From positions 1 to 50,951 of the forward strand of contig JANXSF010000083.1 of the NCBI GenBank assembly GCA_025352795.1: a stretch of DNA of 50,951 nucleotides. Reading direction: 5' to 3'. The notes beneath the pieces are model-generated. The model made no database searches. It saw only the letters and a list, made by a program, of their open reading frames with translations, and was not told where the DNA came from. The stretch's first letter is position 1, and every line of letters begins with the position of its first letter. The translations under genes and the position numbers were made by a program. The DNA comes from Acidobacteriota bacterium. GTDB lineage: Bacteria; Acidobacteriota; Terriglobia; Bryobacterales; Bryobacteraceae. Below are positions 50,658 to 50,951 of this stretch, piece by piece.

Positions 50658-50951
50658 CTAAACAGACATGACTTTTGCAAAAGCTGTCTTGAACTTTGCC
50701 ATTTCTTCCTTGGTACCTACTGAGACTCGGACATGCGTGGGCCAAGAGGGCCATACTCGACCAATGAATATTTTCTCTGCCGCCATTGCCTTAATCACTT
50801 CCGCTCCAGGCCGCTTCACATCCACCATGAACTTGTTACTTTCTGACGGGACGTAGGAAATGCCCTTCTTATCGAGTGAGGTGGACCCCATCGGTTGGAC
50901 AAAAAAACAGGCGTCCTTAGATGGTGAAGCGGTGTAACTGAAGGGCGGCTG
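50658..50951 (-). CDS. HisC-like PLP aminotransferase, C-terminal part (partial)
   Basis: About 97 C-terminal residues; the frame is open to the right edge of the window. YTASPSKDACFFVQPMGSTS, YVPSESNKFMVDVKRPG, then EKIFIGRVWPSWPTHVRVSVG and KEEMAKFKTAFAKV match the end of histidinol-phosphate aminotransferase-like enzymes: the phosphate-binding Arg is in GRVWPSWP and RVSVGT. The family transfers amino groups to imidazole-acetol phosphate or related substrates. The stop at 50658 lies 31 bp before the surviving SulP ATG at 50626, so the two genes were once one operon, now separated by the IS. Confidence 0.8.
   Translation of the reverse strand, partial: QPPFSYTASPSKDACFFVQPMGSTSLDKKGISYVPSESNKFMVDVKRPGAEVIKAMAAEKIFIGRVWPSWPTHVRVSVGTKEEMAKFKTAFAKVMSV

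Noticed and set aside
1-50951. CRISPR arrays, tRNA or rRNA genes
   Set aside because: No regularly spaced repeat, tRNA cloverleaf or rRNA-like stretch was noticed on reading; a dedicated scan was not possible.

Overview
The window looks like chromosomal DNA of an acidobacterium of the Bryobacterales/Solibacter kind. The clearest pointer is the secreted protein at 22670-25282, whose C-terminal third resembles the 'Solibacter' C-terminal domain (TIGR03437 type). Base composition is moderate (about 50% G+C by eye), and the gene families (PQQ-type propeller, YpdA, DUF362, CXXCH/copper-monooxygenase-like protein) fit. The taxonomic call is inference.

Region 1 (1-19264) is mostly housekeeping and small metabolic operons. 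At the left edge is the 5' end of a rhamnulose-1-phosphate aldolase/dehydrogenase, then a CXXCH/copper-monooxygenase-like secreted protein. A minus-strand operon follows with touching or overlapping starts: DUF1844, PhnP-like hydrolase, ribF, lacD-type aldolase. Downstream, after a possible structured RNA with an intrinsic terminator (5062-5282), come plus-strand genes: DAHP synthase, a membrane-anchored unknown, a PfkB kinase, alaS, and a YpdA-type bacillithiol disulfide reductase. Next are a PQQ-type propeller (minus), a HAD phosphatase, a shrunken amidohydrolase-like protein, a methyltransferase/zinc-ribbon fusion, a HigBA/RelE-type module whose toxin frame carries an in-frame amber codon, a squalene-cyclase-like protein and a DUF362 protein.

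Region 2 (19276-43941, all minus strand) is a roughly 24.7 kb exopolysaccharide locus read from right to left. It encodes OPX export protein, outer-membrane barrel, Wzz/GumC-type co-polymerase, BY-kinase, NusG/RfaH-like antiterminator, small HTH protein, polysaccharide deacetylase, Wzy/ligase, two glycosyltransferases, an initiating phosphoglycosyl transferase, DegT aminotransferase, PglF/CapD-type 4,6-dehydratase, glycosyltransferase, Wzx flippase, glycosyltransferase, a secreted beta-helix protein, a GT2, then an MBL protein, a Rieske protein and a second deacetylase. Most junctions overlap or are a few bases long, so one long transcript with antitermination is likely. The MBL+Rieske pair matches the two halves of CMP-Neu5Ac hydroxylase (CMAH), split into two genes and placed in a locus without sialic acid genes. 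This is the best candidate for a new sugar-modifying chemistry.

Region 3 (43942-47812): a 456 bp divergent control region with a candidate sigma-54 promoter and four palindromes separates the locus from a sigma-54 activator. Its receiver domain has lost the phosphoacceptor Asp, the acidic pocket and the conserved Lys. A glycogen debranching enzyme follows.

Region 4 (47799-50951): a SulP anion transporter gene is broken just after its second codon by a complete 1553 bp IS3-family element (49068-50620) with matching terminal inverted repeats and a 3 bp CTT target duplication. The original start codon survives on the far side. The window ends inside a HisC-like aminotransferase, originally the gene directly upstream of the transporter.
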